A stretch of DNA of 64,000 nucleotides from Zhengitettix transpicula (Eukaryota > Arthropoda > Insecta > Orthoptera > Tetrigidae), in the NCBI GenBank assembly GCA_037074705.1, contig JAYJMR010000051.1, forward strand, positions 106,981-170,980, in the 5' to 3' direction. This document shows positions 26,101 through 40,100 of this stretch, one piece after another (position 1 is the first letter of the stretch; every line of letters starts with the position of its first letter). The translations under genes were made by a program, and so were the position numbers. Under the pieces are notes generated by a model that saw only the letters and a list, made by a program, of their open reading frames with translations, had not been told where the DNA came from and did not search any database.

Positions 26101-28542
26101 TTATTTGTAAGCTTTATGCTTAGGGTTTCGTCTAAATTACGCATTAAATCGCAAAACAGTAGAGATGTCCAATAAAAACATACTTTATTTAATTCTAAAT
26201 TATATTTTAAACGAACATTCCGAGTTTTAACCACAACATATGAATACTTTTTAAGAAAATGGCTCTACTTCTAATCCTGAAAAAAAAAAAATATTACGAA
26301 AAGTTTAAATCGTATTAGAATTCTGACTTCATAAAAAATTAACGCATTTTCATTACATTAAGACGAATTTTTTGTGAAAATTTTAAATATTTTTGAAATT
26401 CTTACTCATGAATAACAAAAATATTTAGCGTATTGTTTCGTGTATTTTTGTGAGATTATTAATATATATCGATATCTTGTACACTGTTAAGCTTTCTAAC
26501 AAATATCTCGCTAAAAAAGTACAGTTTCTGCATATACATTGCGATTCGGCTATTTGTTACCTTTTTGCTTAGGGTTTAGTCAAAATTACGTATTGCGTCG
26601 AAAAACAGTAGAGATATCTAAAAAACACATACTGTATTTAATTCAAAATTACATTTTAAACAAACATTCCGCGCTTTTTAGCCACATCATATAAATACAT
26701 TTTAAGAAAATGGGCTTACTTCTATTTCCGATAAAGAAAAATATATCGAAAAGTTTTATTCGTATCAGAAATCTGATTTAATAAAAAATTAACGCATTTA
26801 CATTACGCTAAGACGAGTTTTTTGTGAAAATTTTAAATATTTTTGAACTTCTTACTGATGAATAACATAAATATTTACCGTATTGTTCCGTGTAAATTTA
26901 TGTGATTATAAAAATATTGATACATTGTACACTGTTAAGCTATCAAACAGATATCTCGCTAATAAAGTACAGATTCTGCATATACATTGCGATTCGGCTA
27001 TTTGTAAGCTCTATGCTTAGGGTATCGTCATAATTATGCATTACATCGCAAAACAGTAGAGATATCTAAAAAAAACACACTTTATTTTATTCAAAATTAC
27101 ATTTTAAACAAAAATTCCGAGCATTTTAGCCACATCATACGAATACATTTAAAGAAAATGGGTTTAATTCTAATTCCGATAATGAATAATAATTTGAAAA
27201 GTTTTATTCGTATCAGATTTCTGATATCATAAAAAATTTACACAATTTCGCTACATTAAGACGATTTTTTTGAAACAATTTCAAATATTTTCCAACGTCT
27301 AACTAAAGAATAACAAAAATGTTTACCGTTTTGTTCCGTGTAAATTTACGTGATTATAAATATATCCATATCTTGAACACTAAGAAGAAATCTAACTGAG
27401 AACTCGCCAATAAAGTACAGATTCTGCATGTACGCTGCGATTTTGTTATTTGTAAGCTTTATGCTTAGGGTTTCGTCTAAATTACGCATTAAATCGCAAA
27501 ACAGTAGAGATTTCCAATAAAAACATACTTTATTTTATTCTAAATTATATTTTAAACGAACATTCCTGGTTTTAACCACATCATATGAATAATTTTTAAG
27601 AAAATGGCTCTACTTCTAATCCTGAAAAAGATAAATATTACGAAAAGTTTTAATCGTATTAGAATTCTGATTTCATAAAAAATTAACGCATTTACATTAC
27701 ATTAAGACGAAATTTTTGTGAAAATTTTAAATATTTTTGAACTTCTTACTGATGAATAACAAAAATATTTAGCGTATTGTTTCGTGTAGTTTTGTGAGAT
27801 TATTAATATATATATCGATATCTTGTACACTGTTAAGCTTTATTAACAAATATATCGCTAAAAAAGTAAAGTTTCTGCATATACATTGCGATTCGGCTAT
27901 TTGTTACCTTTTTGCTTAGGGTTTAGTCAAAATTACGTATTGCAATGCAAAACAGTAGAGATATCTAAAAACAACATACTGTATTTAATTCAAAATTACA
28001 TTTTAAACCAACATTCCGAGCTTTTTAGCCACATCATACAAATACATTTTAAGAAAATGGGCTTACTTCTATTTCCGATAAAGAAAAATATATCTAAAAG
28101 TTTTATTCGTATCAGAATTCTGATTTAAAAAAAAATTAACGCATTTTCATTACGCTAAGACGAGATTTTTGTGAAATTTTTAAATATTTTTGAACTTCTT
28201 ACTAATGAACAACAAAAATATTTACCGTATTGTTCCGTGTATATTTATGTGATTATAAAAATATTGATACATTGTACACTAATAAGGTATCAAACAGATA
28301 TCTCGCTAATAAAGTACAGATTCTGCATATACATTGCGATTCGGCTATTTGTAAGCTCTATGCTTAGAGTATAGTCATAATTATGCATTACATCGCAAAA
28401 CAGTAGAGATATCTAAAGAAACACACTTTATTTTATTCAAAATTACATTTTAAACAAAAATTCCGAGCATTTTAGACACATCATACGAATACATTTAAAG
28501 AAAATGGGTTTACTTCTAATTCCGATAAAGAAAAATAATTTG
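23115..28542 (+). repeat. Near-identical six-monomer tandem duplication (offset about 2,692 bp)
   Basis: About 23115-25850 is repeated at about 25807-28542. Open frames at 23308/26001, 25194/27886 and 25480/28171 give identical peptides at offsets of 2693, 2692 and 2691. Only scattered differences are seen: GATGTCTCGC (24259) against GATATCTCGC; GAATTCTAATTT (24076) against GAAATCTGATTT (26768); GAGATGTCC (24836) against GAGATTTCC (27508). The unit is two A-B-C trimers, so a higher-level hexamer was copied. Edges were placed by eye where private variants stop matching. Confidence 0.87.
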
Positions 28543-29719
28543 AAAAGTTTTATTCGTATCAGATTTCTGATTTCATAAAAAATTTACACAATTTCGCTAC
28601 ATTAAGACGATTTTTTTAAAACAATTTAAAAAATTTTTCAACGTCTAACTAATGAATAACAAAAATGTTTACCGTTTTGTTCCGTGTAAATTTACGTGAT
28701 TATAAATGTATCCATAACTTGAACACTGTTAAGAAATCTAACTGAAAACTCGCCAATAATGTACAGATACTGCATGTACGTTGCGATTTTGCTATTTGTA
28801 AGCTTTATGCTTAGGGTTTCGTCAAAATTACGCATTGAATCGCAAAACAGTAGAGATATATAATAAGAACATACTTTATTTAATTCCAAATTACATTTTA
28901 AACGAACATTCCGAGGTTTTTAGCCACATCATATGAATAATTTTTAAAAAAATGTCTCTACTTCTAATCCTGAAAAAGATAAATAATACGAAAAGTTTTA
29001 ATCGTATTGGAATTCTGATTTCATACAAAATTAACGCATTTTCATTACATTAAGACGAATTTCTTGTGAAAATTTTAAATATTTTTGAACTTCTAACTGA
29101 TGAATAACAAATATATTTATCGTATTGTTCCGTGTATATTTATGTGATTATAAAAATATTGATACATTGTACACTGTTAAGCTATCAAACAGATATCTCG
29201 CTAATAAAGTACAGATTCTGCATATACAGTGCGATTCGGCAATTTGTAAGCTCTATGCTTAGGGTATCGTCATAATTATGCAATACATCGCAAAACAGTA
29301 GAGATATCTAAAAAAAACACACTTTATTTTATTCAAAATTACATTTTAAAGAAAAATTCCGAGCATTTTAGACACATCATACGAATACATTTAAAGAAAA
29401 TGGGTTTACTTCTAATTCCGATAAAGAAAAATAATTTGAAAAGTTTTATTCGTATCAGATTTCTGATTTCATAAAAAATTTACACAATTTCGCTACATTA
29501 AGACGATTTTTTTGAAACAATTTAAAATATTTTTCAACGTCTAACTAAAGAATAACAAAAATGTTTACCGTTTTGTTCCGTGTAAATTTATGTGATTATA
29601 AATATATATTTATATCTTGAACACTGTTAAGAAATCTAACTGAGATCTCGCCAATAAAGTACAGATTCTGCATGTACGTTGCGATTTTGTTATTTGTAAG
29701 CTTTATGCTTAGGGTTTCG

Positions 29720-30745
29720 TCAAAATTATGCATTAAATCGCAAAACAGTAGAGATATCTAATAAAAACATACTTTATTTAATTCTAAATTATATTTTAAA
29801 CGAACATTCCGAGTTTTAACCACATCATATGAATAATTTTTAAGAAAATGGCTCTACCTCTAATCCTGAAAAAAAATATATTACGAAAAGTTTTAATCGT
29901 ATTAGAATTCTGATTTCATAAATAATTAACGCAATTTCATTACATTAAGACGCATTTTTTGTGAAAATTTTAAATATTTTTGATCTTCTTACTGATGAAT
30001 AACAAAAATATTTAGCGTATTGTTTCGTGTAGTTTTGTGAGATTATTAATATATATCGATATCTTGTACACTGTTAAGCTTTCTAACAAATATCTCACTA
30101 AAAAAGTAAAGTTTCTGCATATACATTGCTATTCGGCAATTTGTTACATTTTTGCTTAGGGTTTAGTCAAAATTACGTATTGCGTCGCAAAACAGTAGAA
30201 ATATCTAAAAACAACATACTGTATTTAATTCAAAATTACATTTTAAACAAACATTCCGAGCTTTTTAGCCACATCATACAAATACATTTTAAGGAAATGG
30301 GCTTACTTCTATTTCCGAAAAAGAAAAATATATCGAAAAGTTTTATTCATATCAGAATTCTGATTTAATTAAAAAATAACGAATTTTCATTACGCTAAGA
30401 CGAGTTTTTTGTGAAAATTTTAAATATTTTTGATCTTCTTACTGATGAATAACAAATATATTTATCGTATTGTTCCGTGTATATTTATGTGCTTATAAAA
30501 ATATTGATACATTGTACACTGTTAAGCTATCAAACAGATATCTCGCTAATAAAGTACAGCATATACAGTGCGATTCGGCTATTTGTAAGCTCTATGCTTA
30601 GGGTATCGTCATAATTATGCATTACATCGCAAAACAGTAGAGATATCTAAAAAAAACACACTTTATTTTATTCAAAATTACATTTTAAACAAAAATTCCG
30701 AGCATTTTAGCCACATCATACGAATACATTTAAAGAAAATGGGTT
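29720..30745 (+). repeat. Dispersed duplicate segment, copy 1 (partner at 35998-37020)
   Basis: A B-rear/C/A-front segment of about 1 kb recurs 6,275 bp (14 monomers) downstream. Both copies share rare variants: AAAATTATGCATTAAATCGC, AATATATTACGAAAAG, CATAAATAATTAACGCAATT and AATATATTTATCGTATTG. Both also share a 6-bp loss that turns GTACAGATTCTGCATATAC into GTACAGCATATAC (30556-30568 and 36831-36843). The stretch between them is not a simple repeat of the same unit, so this is either a larger block later reshuffled or a conversion over distance. Confidence 0.8.
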
Positions 30746-33700
30746 TAATTCTAATTCCGATAATGAATAATAATTTGAAAAGTTTTATTCGTATCAGATT
30801 TCTGATATCATAAAAAATTTACACAATTTCGCTACATTAAGACGATTTTTTTGAAACAATTTCAAATATTTTCCAACGTCTAACTAAAGAATAACAAAAA
30901 TGTTTACCGTTTTGTTCCGTGTAAATTTACGTGATTATAAATATATCCATATCTTGAACACTAAGAAGAAATCTAACTGAGAACTCGCCAATAAAGTACA
31001 GATTCTGCATGTACGCTGCGATTTTGTTATTTGTAAGCTTTATGCTTAGGGTTTCGTCTAAATTACGCATTAAATCGCAAAACAGTAGAGATGTCCAATA
31101 AAAACATACTTTATTTTATTCTAAATTATATTTTAAACGAACATTCCTGGTTTTAACCACATCATATGAATAATTTTTAAGAAAATGGCTCTACTTCTAA
31201 TCCTGAAAAAGATAAATATTACGAAAAGTTTTAATCGTATTAGAATTCTGATTTCATAAAAAATTAACGCATTTACATTACATTAAGACGAAATTTTTGT
31301 GAAAATTTTAAATATTTTTGAACTTCTTACTGATGAATAACAAAAATATTTAGCGTATTGTTTCGTGTAGTTTTGTGAGATTATTAATATATATATCGAT
31401 ATCTTGTACACTGTTAAGCTTTATTAACAAATATATCGCTAAAAAAGTAAAGTTTCTGCATATACATTGCGATTCGGCTATTTGTTACCTTTTTGCTTAG
31501 GGTTTAGTCAAAATTACGTATTGCAATGCAAAACAGTAGAGATATCTAAAAACAACATACTGTATTTAATTCAAAATTACATTTTAAACCAACATTCCGA
31601 GCTTTTTAGCCACATCATTCAAATACATTTTAAGAAAATGGGCTTACTTCTATTTCCGATAAAGAAAAATATATCTAAAAAATATCGAAAAGTTTTATTC
31701 GTATCAGAACTCTGATTTATCAAAAAAATATCACATTTTCATTACGCTAAGACGAGTTTTTTGTGAAATTTTAAATATTTTTGAACTTCTTACTGATGAA
31801 TAACATAAATATTTACCGTATTGTTCCGTGTAAATTTATGTGATTATAAAAATATTGATACATTGTACACTGTTAAGCTATCAAACAGATATCTCGCTAA
31901 TAAAGTACAGATTCTGCATATACATTGCGATTCGGCTATTTGTAAGCTCTATGCTTAGGGTATCGTTATAATTATGCATTACATCGCAAAACAGTAGAGA
32001 TATCTAAAAAAAACAAACTTTATTTTATTCAAAATTACATTTTAAACAAAAAATTCCGAGCATTTTAGCCACATCATACGAATACATTTAAAGAAAATGG
32101 GTTTACTTCTAATTCCGATAAAGAAAAATAATTTGAAAAGTTTGATTCGTATCAGATTTATGATTTCATAAAAAATTTACACAATTTCGCTACATTAAGA
32201 CGATTTTTTTTTAACAATTTAAAATATTTTTCAACGTCTAACTAAAGAATAACAAAAATGTTTACCGTTTTGTTCCGTGTAAATTTACGTGATTATAAAT
32301 ATATCCATATCTTGAACACTAATAAGAAATCTAACTGAGAACTCGCCAATAAAGTACAGATTCTGCATGTACGCTGCGATTTTGTTATTTGTAAGCTTTA
32401 TGCTTAGGGTTTCGTCTAAATTACGCATTAAATCGCAAAACAGTAGAGATGTCCAATAAAAAACATACTTTATTTAATTCTAAATTATATTTTAAAACGA
32501 ACATTCCGAGTTTTAACCACAACATATGAATAATTTTTAAGAAAATGGCTCTACTTCTAATCCTGAAAAAAAAAAAATATTACGAAAAGTTTAAATCGTA
32601 TTAGAATTCTGACTTCATAAAAATTAACGCATTTTCATTACATTAAGACGAATTTTTTGTGAAAATTTTAAATATTTTTGAAATTCTTACTCATGAATAA
32701 CAAAAATATTTAGCGTATTGTTTCGTGTATTTTTGTGAGATTATTAATATATATCGATATCTTGTACACTGTTAAGCTTTCTAACAAATATCTCGCTAAA
32801 AAAGTACAGTTTCTGCATATACATTGCGATTCGGCTATTTGTTACCTTTTTGCTTAGGGTTTAGTCAAAATTACGTATTGCGTCGATAAACAGTAGAGAT
32901 ATCTAAAAAACACATACTGTATTTAATTCAAAATTACATTATAAACGAATTTACCGAGCTTTTTAGCCACATCATATAAATACATTTTAAGAAAATGGCT
33001 TACTTCTATTTCCGATAAAGAAAAATATATCGAAAAGTTTTATTCGTATCAGAATTCTAATTTAATATAAAAATAACGCATTTTCATTACGCTAAGACGA
33101 GTTTTTTGTGAAAATTTTAAATATTTTTGAACTTCTTACTGATGAATAACATAAATATTTACCGTATTGTTCCGTGTAAATTTATGTGATTATAAAAATA
33201 TTGATACATTGTACACTGTTAAGCTATCAAACAGATATCTCGCTAATAAAGTACAGATTCTGCATATACATTGCGATTCGGCTATTTGTAAGCTCTATGC
33301 TTAGGGTATCGTCATAATTATGCATTACATCGCAAAACAGTAGAGATATCTAAAAAAAAAAAACTTTATTTTATTCAAAAGTACATTTTAAACAAAAATT
33401 CCGAGCATTTTAGCCACATCATACGAATACATTTAAAGAAAATGGGTTTAATTCTAATTCGATAATGAATAATAATTTGAAAAGTTTTATTCGTATCAGA
33501 TTTCTGATTTCATAAAAAATTTACACAATTTCGCTACATTAAGACGATTTTTTTGAAACAATTTCAAATATTTTCCAACGTCTAACTAAAGAATAACAAA
33601 AATGTTTACCGTTTTGTTCCGTGTAAACTTACGTGATTATAAATATATCCATATCTTGAACACTGTTAAGAAATCTAACTGAGAACTCGCCAATAAAGTA

Positions 33701-35997
33701 CAGATTCTGCATGTACGTTGCGATTTTGTTATTTGTAAGCTTTATGCTTAGGGTTTCGTAAAAATTACGCATTAAATCGCAAAACAGTAGAGATATCTAA
33801 TAAAGACATACTTTATTTAATTCTAAATTAAATTTTAAACCAACATTCCGAGTTTTAACCACATCATATGAATAATTTTTAACAAAATGGCTCTACTTCT
33901 AATCCTATAAAAGATAAATATTACTAAAAGTTTTAATCGTATAAGAATTCTGATTTCATAAAATATTAACGCATTTTCATTACATTAAGACGAATTTTTT
34001 GTGAAAATTTTAAATATTTTTGAACTTCTTACTGATGAATAACAAACATATTTAGCGTATTGTTTCGTGTAGTTTTGTGAGATTATTAATATATATCGAT
34101 ATCTTGTACACTGTTAAGCTTTCTAACAAATATTTCGCTTAAAAAGTACAGTTTCTGCATATACATTGCGATTCGGCTATTTGTTCTTTTTTTGCTTAGG
34201 GTTTAGTCAAAATTACGTATTGCATCGAAAAACAGTAGAGATATCTAAAAACAACATACTGTATTTAATTCAAAATTACAATTTAAACGAACATTCCGAG
34301 CTTTTTAGCCACATCATACAATCACATTTTAAGAAATGGGCTTACTTCTATTTCCGATAAAAGAAAATATATAGAAAAGTTTTATTCGTATCAGAATTCT
34401 GAATTAATAAAAAATTAACGCATTTTCATTACGCTAAGACGAGTTTTTTGTGAAAATTCTAAATATTTTTGAACTTCTTACTGATGAATATCAAAAATAT
34501 TTACCGCATTGTTCCGTGTAAATTTATGTGATTATAAAAATATTGATACATTGTACACTGTTAAGCTATCAAACAGATATCTCGCTAATAAAGTACAGAT
34601 TCTGCATATACATTGCGATTCGGCTATTTGTAAGCTCTATGCTTAGGGTATCGTTATAATTATGCATTACATCGCAAAACAGTAGAGATATCTAAAAAAA
34701 ACAAACTTTATTTTATTCAAAATTACATTTTAAACAAAAATTCCGAGCATTTTAGCCACATCATACGAATACATTTAAAGAAAATGGGTTTACTTCTAAT
34801 TCCGATAAAGAAAAATAATTTGAAAAGTTTGATTCGTATCAGATTTATGATTTCATAAAAAATTTACACAATTTCGCTACATTAAGACGATTTTTTTTTA
34901 ACAATTTAAAATATTTTTCAACGTCTAACTAAAGAATAACAAAAATGTTTACCGTTTTGTTCCGTGTAAATTTACGTGATTATAAATATATCCATATCTT
35001 GAACACTAATAAGAAATCTAACTGAGAACTCGCCAATAAAGTACAGATTCTGCATGTACGCTGCGATTTTGTTATTTGTAAGCTTTATGCTTAGGGTTTC
35101 GTCTAAATTACGCATTAAATCGCAAAACAGTAGAGATGTCCAATAAAAAACATACTTTATTTAATTCTAAATTATATTTTGAACGAACATTCCGAGTTTT
35201 AACCACAACATATGAATAATTTTTAAGAAAATGGCTCTACTTCTAATCCTGAAAAAAAAAAATATTACGAAAAGTTTAAATCGTATTAGAATTCTGACTT
35301 CATAAAAAATTAACGCATTTTCATTACATTAAGACGAATTTTTGTGAAAATTCTAAATATTTTTGAACTTCTTACTGATGAATATCAAAAATATTTACCG
35401 TATTGTTCCGTGTAAATTTATGTGATTATAAAAATATTGATACATTGTACACTGTTAAGCTATCAAACAGATATCTCGCTAATAAAGTACAGATTCTGCA
35501 TATACATTGCGATTCGGCTATTTGTAAGCTCTATGCTTAGGGTATCGTCATAAATATGCATTACATCGAAAAACAGTAGAGATATCTAAAAAAAACAAAC
35601 TTTATTTTATTCAAAAGTACATTTTAAACAAAAATTCCGAGCATTTTAGCCACATCATACGAATACATTTAAAGAAAATGGGTTTAATTCTAATTCCGAT
35701 AATGAATAATAATTTGAAAAGTTTTATTCGTATCAGATTTCTGATTTCATAAAAAATTTACACAATTTCGCTACATTAAGACGATTTTTTTGAAACAATT
35801 TCAAATATTTTCCAACGTCTAACTAAAGAATAACAAAAATGTTTACCGTTTTGTTCCGTGTAAACTTACGTGATTATAAATATATCCATATCTTGAACAC
35901 TGTTAAGAAATCTAACTGAGAACTCGCCAATAAAGTTCAGATTCTGCATGTACGTTGCGATTTTGTTATTTGTAAGCTTTATGCTTAGGGTTTCGTC

Positions 35998-37020
35998 AAA
36001 ATTATGCATTAAATCGCAAAACAGTAGAGATATCTAATAAAAACATACTTTATTTAATTCTAAATTATATTTTAAACGAACATTCCGAGTTTTAACCACA
36101 TCATATGAACAATTTTTAAGAATATGGCTCTATCTCTAATCCTGAAAAAAAATATATTACGAAAAGTTTTATCGTATTAGAATTCTGATTTCATAAATAA
36201 TTAACGCAATTTCATTACATTAAGACGCATTTTTTGTGAAAATTTTAAATATTTTTGATCTTCTTACTGATGAATAACAAAAATATTTAGCGTATTGTTT
36301 CGTGTAGTTTTGTGAGATTATTAATATATATCGATATCTTGTACACTGTTAAGCTTTCTAACAAATATCTCACTAAAAAAGTAAAGTTTCTGCATATACA
36401 TTGCGATTCGGCTATTTGTTACATTTTTGCTTAGGGTTTAGTCAAAATTACGTATTGCATCGCAAAACAGTAGAAATATCTAAAAACAACATACTGTATT
36501 TAATTCAAAATTACATTTTAAACAAACATTCCGAGCTTTTTAGCCACATCATACAAATACATTTTAAGGAAATGGGCTTACTTCTATTTCCGAAAAAGAA
36601 AAATATATCGAAAAGTTTTATTCATATCAGAATTCTGATTTAATTAAAAAATAACGAATTTTCATTACGCTAAGACGAGTTTTTTGTGAAAATTTTAAAT
36701 TTTTTTGATCTTCTTACTGATGAATAACAAATATATTTATCGTATTGTTCCGTGTATATTTATGTGCTTATAAAAATATTGATACATTGTACACTGTTAA
36801 GCTATTAAACAGATATCTCGCTAATAAAGTACAGCATATACAGTGCGATTCGGCTATTTGTAAGCTCTATGCTTAGGGTATCGTCATAATTATGCATTAC
36901 ATCGCAAAACAGTAGAGATATCTAAAAAAACACACTTTATTTTATTCAAAATTACATTTTAAACAAAAATTCCGAGCATTTTAGCCGCATCATACGAATA
37001 CATTTAAAGAAAATGGGTTT
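35998..37020 (+). repeat. Dispersed duplicate segment, copy 2 (partner at 29720-30745)
   Basis: Second member of the pair. It shares the private variants and the 6-bp deletion. Copy-specific changes include GAATATGGCTCTATCTC (near 36120) and AGCCGCATCATAC (near 36985), so some divergence has followed the copying. Confidence 0.8.
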
Positions 37021-37163
37021 ACTTCTAATTCCGATAAAGAAAAATAATTTGAAAAGTTTTATTCGTATCAGATTTCTGATTTCATAAAAAATTTACACAA
37101 TTTCGCTACATTAAGACGATTCTTTTGAAAAAATTTAAAATATTTATCAACGTCTTAGTAATG

Positions 37164-40100
37164 AATAACAAAAATGTTTAACGTTTTGTTCTGTTTAAAT
37201 TTACGTGATTATAAATATATCTATATCTAGAACACTGTTATGAAATCTAACTGAAAACTCGCCAATAAAGTACAGATTCTGCATGTACGTTGCGATTTTG
37301 CTATTTGTAAGCTTTATGCTTAGTGTTTCGTCAAAATTACGCATTGAATCGCAAAACAGTAGAGATATCTAATAAAAACATACTTTATTTAACTCTAAAT
37401 TACATTTTAAACTAACATTCCGAGCTTTTTAACCACATCATACAAATACATTTTAATAAAATGGGCTTACTTCTATTTCCGATAAAGAAAAATATATCGA
37501 AAATTTTATTCGTATCAGAATACTGATTTAATAAAAAATTAACGCATTTTCATTACGCTAAGACGAGTTTTTTGTGAAAATTTTAAATATTTTTGAACTT
37601 CTTACTGATGAATAACAAAAATATTTAACGTATTGTTCCGTGTAAATTTATGTGATTATAAAAATATTGATACATTGTACACTGTTAAGCTATCAAACAG
37701 ATATCTCGCTAATAAAGTACAGATTCTGCATATACATTGCGATTCGGCTGTTTGTAAGCTCTATGCTTAGGGTATCGTCATAATTATGCATTACATCGCA
37801 AAACAGTAGAGATATCGAAAAAAAACATTTTATTTTATTCAAAATTACATTTTAAACAAAAATTCCGAGCATTTTAGACACATCATACGAATACATTTAA
37901 AGAAAATGGGTTTACTTCTAATTCCGATAAAGAAAAATAATTTGAAAAGTTTTATTCGTATAGAATTCTGATTTCTTAAAAAATTTACTCAATTTCGCTA
38001 CATTAAGACGATTTTTTTGAAACAATTTAAAATATTTTTCAACGTCAAACTAATAAATAACAAAAATGTTTACCGTTTTGTTCCTTGTAAATTTATATTA
38101 TTATAAATATATCCATATCTTGAACACTGTTAAGAAATCTAACTGAAAACTCGCCAATAAAGTACAGATTCTGCATGTACGTTGCGATTTTGCTATTTGT
38201 TACCTTTTTGCTTAGGGTTTAGTCAAAATTACGTATTGCTTAGCAAAACAGTAGAGATATCTAAAAACAACATACTGTATTTAATTCAAAATTACATTTT
38301 AAACCAACATTCCGAGCTTTTTAGCCACATCATACAAATACATTTTAATAAAATGGGCTTTCTTCTATTTCCGATAAAGAAAAATATATCGAAAAGTTTT
38401 ATTCGTATCAGAATTCTGATTCAATAAAAAATTAACGCATTTTCATTACGCTAAGACGAGTTTTTTGTGAAAATTTCAAATATTTTTGAACTTCTTACTG
38501 ATGAATAACAAAAATATTTACCGTATTGTTCCGTGTAAATTTATGTGATTATAAAAATATTGATACATTGTACACTGTTAAGCTATCAAACAGATATCTC
38601 GCTAATAAAGTACAGATTCTGCATATACATTGCGACTCGGCTGTTTGTAAGCTCTATGCTTAGGGTATCGCCATAATTATGCATTACATCGCAAAACAGT
38701 AGAGATATCGAAAAAAAACACTTTATTTTATTCAAAATTACATTTTAAACAAAAATTCCGAGCATTTAAACACATCATACGAATACATTTAAAGAAAATG
38801 GGTTTACTACAAATTCCGATAAAGAAAATAATTTGAAAAGTTTTATTTGTATCAGAATTCTGATTTCATAAACAATTTACTCATTTTCGCTACATTAAGT
38901 CGATTTTTTTGAAACAATTTAAAATATTTTTCAACGTCTAACTAATGAATAACAAAAATGTTTACCGTTTTGTTCCGTGTAAATTTACGTGATTATAATT
39001 ATATCCATATCTTGAACACTGTTAAGAAATCTAACTGAAAACTCGCCAATAAAGTACAGATTCTGCATGTACGTTGCGATTTTGCTATTTGTAAGCTTTA
39101 TGCTTAAGGTTTCGTCAAAATTACGCATTGAATCGCAAAACAGTAGGGATATCTAATAAAAACATACTTTATTTAACTCTAAATTATATTTTAAACGAAC
39201 ATTCCGAGCTTTTTAACCACATCATATGAAGTATTTTTTTAAAAACGGCTCTACTTCTAATCCTGAAAAAAATAAATAATACGAAAAGTTTTAATCGTAT
39301 TAGATTTCTGATTTCATAAAAAAATAACGCATTTTCATTACATTAAGACGAATTTTTTGTGAAAATTTTAAATATTTTTGAACTTCTTACTGATGAATAA
39401 CAAAAATATTTAGCGTATTGTTTCGTGTAGTTTTGTGAGATTATTAATACATATCGATATCTTGTACACTGTTAAGCTTTCTAACAAATATCTCGCTAAA
39501 AAAGTACAGTTTCTGCATATACATTGCGATTGGGCTATTTGTAAGCTCTAAGCTTAGGGTATCGTCATAATTATGCATTACATCGCAAAACAGTAGAGAT
39601 ATATAAAAAACACACTTTATTTTATTCAAAATTACATTTCAAACAAAAATTCCGAGCATTTTAGCCACATCATACGAATACATTTAAAGAAAATGGGTTT
39701 ACTTCTAATTCCGATAAAGAAAAATAATTCGTAAAGTTTTATTCGTAACAGAATTCTGATTTCATAAAAAATTTACTAATTTTCGCTACATTAAGACGAT
39801 TTTTTTGAAACAATTTAAAATATTTTTCAACGTCAAACTTATAAATAACAAAAATGTTTACCGTTTTGTTCCGTTTAAATTTACGTGATTATAAATATAT
39901 CCATATCTTGAACACTGTTAAGAAATCTAACTGAAAACTCGCCAATAAAGTACAGATTCTGCATGTACGTTGCGATTTTGCTATTTGTTACCTTTTTGCT
40001 TAGGGTTTAGTCAAAATTACGTATTGCATCGCAAAACAGTAGAGATATCTAAAAACAATATAATGTATTTAATTCAAAATTACATTTTAAACCAACATTC

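Larger units (their letters stand above)
16553..29102 (+). repeat. Satellite array, second A-B-C higher-order tract
   Basis: Starts are 16553 B, 17000 C, then A-B-C trimers at 17450/17898/18345, 18795/19242/19688, 20138/20585/21032, 21482/21930/22375, 22825/23271/23719, 24169/24617/25063, 25517/25964/26411, 26861/27309/27755, and a final 28208 A with 28655 B. The following A at 29103 comes directly after B, so one C is missing. Trimers near 20.1 and 21.5 kb carry the CCGTAAAAATTTATG variant also seen at 8.9-11.6 kb, so variant families recur over distance. A two-trimer block here is duplicated (separate entry). Confidence 0.94.
29103..37163 (+). repeat. Satellite array, A-B-C tract with two missing C monomers
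   Basis: Starts are 29103 A, 29551 B, 29998 C, 30448 A, 30890 B, 31336 C, 31799 A, 32248 B, 32696 C, 33145 A, 33592 B, 34038 C, 34487 A, 34935 B, 35381 A (no C before it), 35829 B, 36273 C and 36723 A. Sub-blocks repeat in permuted order. For example, 30890/31336 is a near copy of 24617/25063, and 32248/32696 resembles 23271/23719. The 31336 C unit has a local 11-13 bp expansion at about 31675-31690, where AAAAATATATC is followed by AAAAAATATCG. No gene or RNA is seen. Confidence 0.92.
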
